Source: Acidobacteriota bacterium
GTDB taxonomy: Bacteria; Acidobacteriota; Vicinamibacteria; Vicinamibacterales; UBA2999
DNA: 64,000 nt
Assembly (NCBI GenBank): GCA_021730945.1
Contig: JAKFYH010000040.1
Span: 1-64,000 of the forward strand
Direction of reading: 5' to 3'
Part shown: one piece after another, positions 61,997-64,000 of the stretch
How the letters are laid out: the number at the start of each line of letters is the position of its first letter
Position numbering within the stretch: position 1 is the first letter of the stretch
Position numbers and translations under genes: made by a program
The notes under the pieces: model-generated
Databases searched by the model: none
Told to the model about the DNA's origin: nothing
Seen by the model: the letters and a program-made list of their open reading frames with translations, nothing else

Positions 61997-62397
61997 GGCC
62001 GGACCTCGAACGAGGTTTCAAACGAGAGGTCCTGGCGCAGCGAGTGCCACACCGAGCAGTACTTGTCGCGCGACAACTGGATGGCGCGCTCCATGACGTG
62101 GTCCGGCACGGTCCCGGCAATGGTGAAGTGAAGCGTGAAGCCGACAAACCGCCGCGGCGGCTCCTCCCGGCGTTGTCCAACGATGGTGGCTTCGAGGGCG
62201 GTGAAGGCATGACGGCCCTTGGTCACGATGTCGGCGACGTCGATCGCCATGCAGCCGGCCAGGGCCAGGGCCACCGCCTGGACCGGCGACGGACCGGCCG
62301 CCCCGTCGCTGTCGAGAATCGTTTCGGTGGCGCCAGCACGGGCCGCAAAGCGGAGGTCACCCTGCCAGGTCAGTGTCGCGGTAATCGGCGGCTTCAC
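61993..62397 (-). CDS. OsmC-family peroxide-protection protein
   Basis: 134 residues with the two OsmC cysteines: Cys49 in ALAGCMAIDV and Cys114 in DKYCSVWHSL. Peroxidatic and resolving cysteines reduce organic peroxides. Length is normal. It lies 18 bases after the FTR1 permease gene and overlaps the probable start of the acyltransferase-like gene by four bases. Iron uptake next to a peroxide-detoxifying enzyme is sensible, because iron plus peroxide causes damage; this functional link is inference. Confidence 0.9.
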   Translation of the reverse strand: MKPPITATLTWQGDLRFAARAGATETILDSDGAAGPSPVQAVALALAGCMAIDVADIVTKGRHAFTALEATIVGQRREEPPRRFVGFTLHFTIAGTVPDHVMERAIQLSRDKYCSVWHSLRQDLSFETSFEVRP

Positions 62398-62415
62398 GCC
62401 AAGCAGTATAGGGGG

Positions 62416-63201
62416 TCAGGCGGCCCGGCCGGAGGCCTCGGGACGCGCCGGCGGCCGGCCGACCCCGGTCGCCATCGCGAAGAGCAGCCAGCCGAGAGGC
62501 ACGGCGACCAGTGCGTAGGTGAGGTACTGGCCGTAGATGCCCTCGGGGCCGTAAGGCTCGGTGGCCCAGTGCAACGCTTCACTGCCGGGAAACACATTGG
62601 CCTCGGTCAGTTCGTGGAAGCCGTAAATCAACAGCTGCGCCACGAACACCATGAGAAAAACCGCCGTGACCTGGAAGAAGAGCGCCAGGTTCACGCGGTG
62701 GCCATAACGCGACCACAGTGCGGCCACGCCGGCCGCACTGAGCGTGCCAGCGACCGCGCCGCCCAGGATCGACATGGTCTGAACCTGGGTCAGCAGCGTC
62801 CCCATAAGCAAGGCGGTTTCCATGCCCTCGCGCGAGATCATCAGCAGCGTAAACAGGAAGACGCCCAGCCATGCCGCCGTGCCGGTCTTGCCGGCCGAGG
62901 CGCGTAACTGCCCCTCGATCTCGCTCTTGATCTTTTTCGCAGTGCGCCACATGTGCACGGTCAGGGTGGCGACCGACACCGCCGCCGCCAGCGCCAACAC
63001 GCCTTCCCAGAGCGCCTGATTGGACGCCTGCTGAAAGAGATAGGCCGCACCGATGCTCAGCAGCACCGACAGGGCGATGCCCCAATGCACGGCAGGAATC
63101 AGTTCCCGCCGGCCGCTCTTGCGCAGATACGCCAGGCTGATGGCAATGATGAGGAAGGCCTCGAGGCCTTCGCGCAGGGTGATCACGAATGCTTGCAACA
63201 T
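62416..63201 (-). CDS. FTR1-family iron permease
   Basis: 261 residues with about seven membrane helices. Two iron-binding REGxE motifs are present: Arg10-Glu11-Gly-Leu-Glu14 in the first helix and Arg124-Glu125-Gly-Met-Glu128 in the fourth. FTR1 proteins move iron that has been oxidised on the outer side, but no multicopper oxidase or EfeO/B gene is here. A Fur-box-like palindrome lies 16 bases upstream of the ATG. The run continues to osmC and the acyltransferase-like gene, so the operon may be iron-controlled. Confidence 0.9.
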   Translation of the reverse strand: MLQAFVITLREGLEAFLIIAISLAYLRKSGRRELIPAVHWGIALSVLLSIGAAYLFQQASNQALWEGVLALAAAVSVATLTVHMWRTAKKIKSEIEGQLRASAGKTGTAAWLGVFLFTLLMISREGMETALLMGTLLTQVQTMSILGGAVAGTLSAAGVAALWSRYGHRVNLALFFQVTAVFLMVFVAQLLIYGFHELTEANVFPGSEALHWATEPYGPEGIYGQYLTYALVAVPLGWLLFAMATGVGRPPARPEASGRAA

Positions 63202-63216
63202 ACGAAGGAACTCATC

Positions 63217-63233
63217 TTGAGATTAAATCTCAA
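63217..63233. promoter_or_regulatory. Fur-box-like palindrome TTGAGATT-A-AATCTCAA
   Basis: Perfect 8-bp arms around one base, 16 bases upstream of the FTR1 permease start. The core matches the palindrome before the PepSY gene (41845-41861): TTGAGA-N5-TCTCAA. The form fits a 7-1-7 Fur-type site (TGAGATT-A-AATCTCA). Confidence 0.7.
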
Positions 63234-63299
63234 TTCGAGATCACAGCATATGCGACCGGAGCGATCGGCGGCAACCCAGTTGCCTTCAGGCCGGGTCGT

Positions 63300-63335
63300 A
63301 TGCTAAATAACCAGCAGGTGCGGTATTTTTAGCAT
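63300..63335. promoter_or_regulatory. Inverted repeat ATGCTAAA-N20-TTTAGCAT before blaI
   Basis: Perfect 8-bp arms (63300-63307 and 63328-63335) flank 20 bases, and the second arm runs into the BlaI ATG at 63334. BlaI-type repressors bind palindromes near their own start, so this is a good autoregulation candidate. The motif differs from the classic TACA/TGTA site. Confidence 0.45.
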
Positions 63336-63711
63336 GACAACCACGGACCCCCTCTCCCGACGCGAGCGCCAGATCCTCGACATCCTCTATGCCAGGGGGG
63401 CGGCCACGGTCGCTGACGTCCAGGCAGCCCTGCCCGATCCCCCGAGCTACTCGGCGGTGCGAGCGCTGCTACGCATCCTCGAAGAAAAGGGGCACGCGCG
63501 CCACGAAGCCCAGGGCACCCGCTACCTCTACCTGCCCATGGTGCCCAGGGAGCGCGCCCGCAACTCTGCGCTCAGCCGCATCGTCAAAACGTTCTTCGAA
63601 GGTTCGGCGGCGCAGGCCGCCGCCGCCCTCGTGGACTCGGGGTCGCTCTCGGACGATGAACTGGCGAAGCTGTCGACCTTGATCGAACGCGCGCGAAAAG
63701 AGGGACGTTGA
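63334..63711 (+). CDS. blaI: BlaI/MecI/CopY-family repressor
   Basis: 125 residues, winged helix (SRRERQILDILYARGAATVADVQAAL and SYSAVRALLRILEEKGHARHE) plus a C-terminal dimerisation helix region (SGSLSDDELAKLSTLIERARKEG). In the BlaI/BlaR1 system the repressor is cleaved when the membrane sensor BlaR1 detects a beta-lactam or other envelope signal. The stop overlaps the BlaR1 start by one base (TGATG). Inverted repeat upstream. The regulated target is not in the window. Confidence 0.9.
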   Translation: MTTTDPLSRRERQILDILYARGAATVADVQAALPDPPSYSAVRALLRILEEKGHARHEAQGTRYLYLPMVPRERARNSALSRIVKTFFEGSAAQAAAALVDSGSLSDDELAKLSTLIERARKEGR

Positions 63712-64000
63712 TGGACCTGGAAATCATCGCCCGGACGTCGGCCCTGCTCGCCATGGCGGCGGGCTTGTCATGGCTGCTCCGCACGGCAACACCCGCCACT
63801 CGTCATCTGGTCTGGCACCTGGCCATTGTGCTGGCCGTGTTGACGCCACTGCTCGCGCCCCTCGCGCCTCCCATCAGCGTGCCCATGGTGCGTACGGCGC
63901 CTGAAGTGCGTACGGCGTCGGTTGACTCATCTGCGAACGATGAGGCTCCAGCGCGCCGTAGTCTGGGCACCAGCCCCCTTGGCACCGTGGGCACTCCAGG
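63711..64000 (+). CDS. blaR1: BlaR1-type M56 membrane protease, 5' part only (runs off window)
   Basis: The first 96 codons are visible. Two hydrophobic helices (residues about 8-22 and 32-50, LVWHLAIVLAVLTPLLAPL) are typical of the BlaR1/MecR1 N-terminus; the M56 zinc protease motif HExxH and any sensor domain would be beyond the edge. The sequence after residue 55 is low complexity, with two GTGCGTACGGCG copies. The ATG overlaps the blaI stop by one base. Partial because of the window end, not truncation by mutation. Confidence 0.8.
   Translation, partial: MDLEIIARTSALLAMAAGLSWLLRTATPATRHLVWHLAIVLAVLTPLLAPLAPPISVPMVRTAPEVRTASVDSSANDEAPARRSLGTSPLGTVGTP

Overview
The window is GC-rich bacterial chromosome with dense, mostly intact genes and short intergenic gaps. 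Nothing in it is phage-like, and I saw no transposase, integrase, tRNA, rRNA or CRISPR array. The gene mix (secreted S9, M14 and M24 peptidases, a DUF5916 outer-membrane protein, a Ser/Thr kinase with DUF4384, a caspase-like protease with PEGA and TPR repeats, a DtxR-FeoA regulator and a FeoB split into two genes) suggests a soil or sediment Acidobacteriota, perhaps Vicinamibacteria. That placement is inference from gene content only.

Layout. 1-3.1 kb (minus): a sulfur-transfer operon cysM - mec (JAMM protease) - a three-domain CysO/MoeZ/rhodanese fusion. 3.1-7.8 kb: a SUMF1-domain protein, then a plus-strand operon of aminotransferase, homoserine-dehydrogenase-like protein, CoA-transferase and a hypothetical. 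7.8-15 kb: a PilT-like ATPase with a long Glu/Pro/Val-rich insert, a MenG/UbiE methyltransferase, and an iron locus (split feoB, membrane-anchored DtxR-FeoA protein, divergent soluble DtxR). 15-21 kb: phosphatase, QueC, lipoprotein, NagA, degenerate ROK protein, PIN-like protein, deoxyhypusine-synthase homologue. 21-27.5 kb: a sigma-54 activator, a large HD-GYP/GAF/GGDEF protein, a flavin reductase-like protein, FabI and a Gly-Gln-rich protein. 27.7-36.7 kb: arginine biosynthesis as two divergent operons, argR-argG-argH (minus) and argC-argB-argD-argA-argJ-argF (plus), separated by a regulatory region with a strong promoter and ARG-box-like palindromes. 36.7-42.7 kb: S9 peptidase, a secreted unknown protein whose 5' end runs into a 39-bp tandem array, a PepSY protein and PxpA. 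42.8-46.9 kb: an efflux operon (TolC, MacA-type adaptor, MacB-type permease) with no ATPase gene. 46.9-52 kb: an overlapping three-gene operon of kinase, caspase-like protease and a secreted Gly-rich protein. 52.4-64 kb: DGQHR protein, M14 and M24 peptidases, DUF4112, DUF5916, a DUF1624-like membrane protein, OsmC, an FTR1 iron permease and the start of a BlaI/BlaR1 pair.

Main themes. Iron: two DtxR-family regulators, split FeoB, FTR1 and PepSY, with one palindrome (TTGAGA-N5-TCTCAA) in front of both the FTR1 gene and the PepSY gene. Protein-based signalling: the kinase-caspase operon. Sulfur carrier: a ubiquitin-like domain fused to its own activating enzyme beside the protease that could free it. 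Short tandem arrays, each of a different sequence, sit between genes at seven places (units of 7, 8, about 8-9, 9, 18, 27 and 39 bp).
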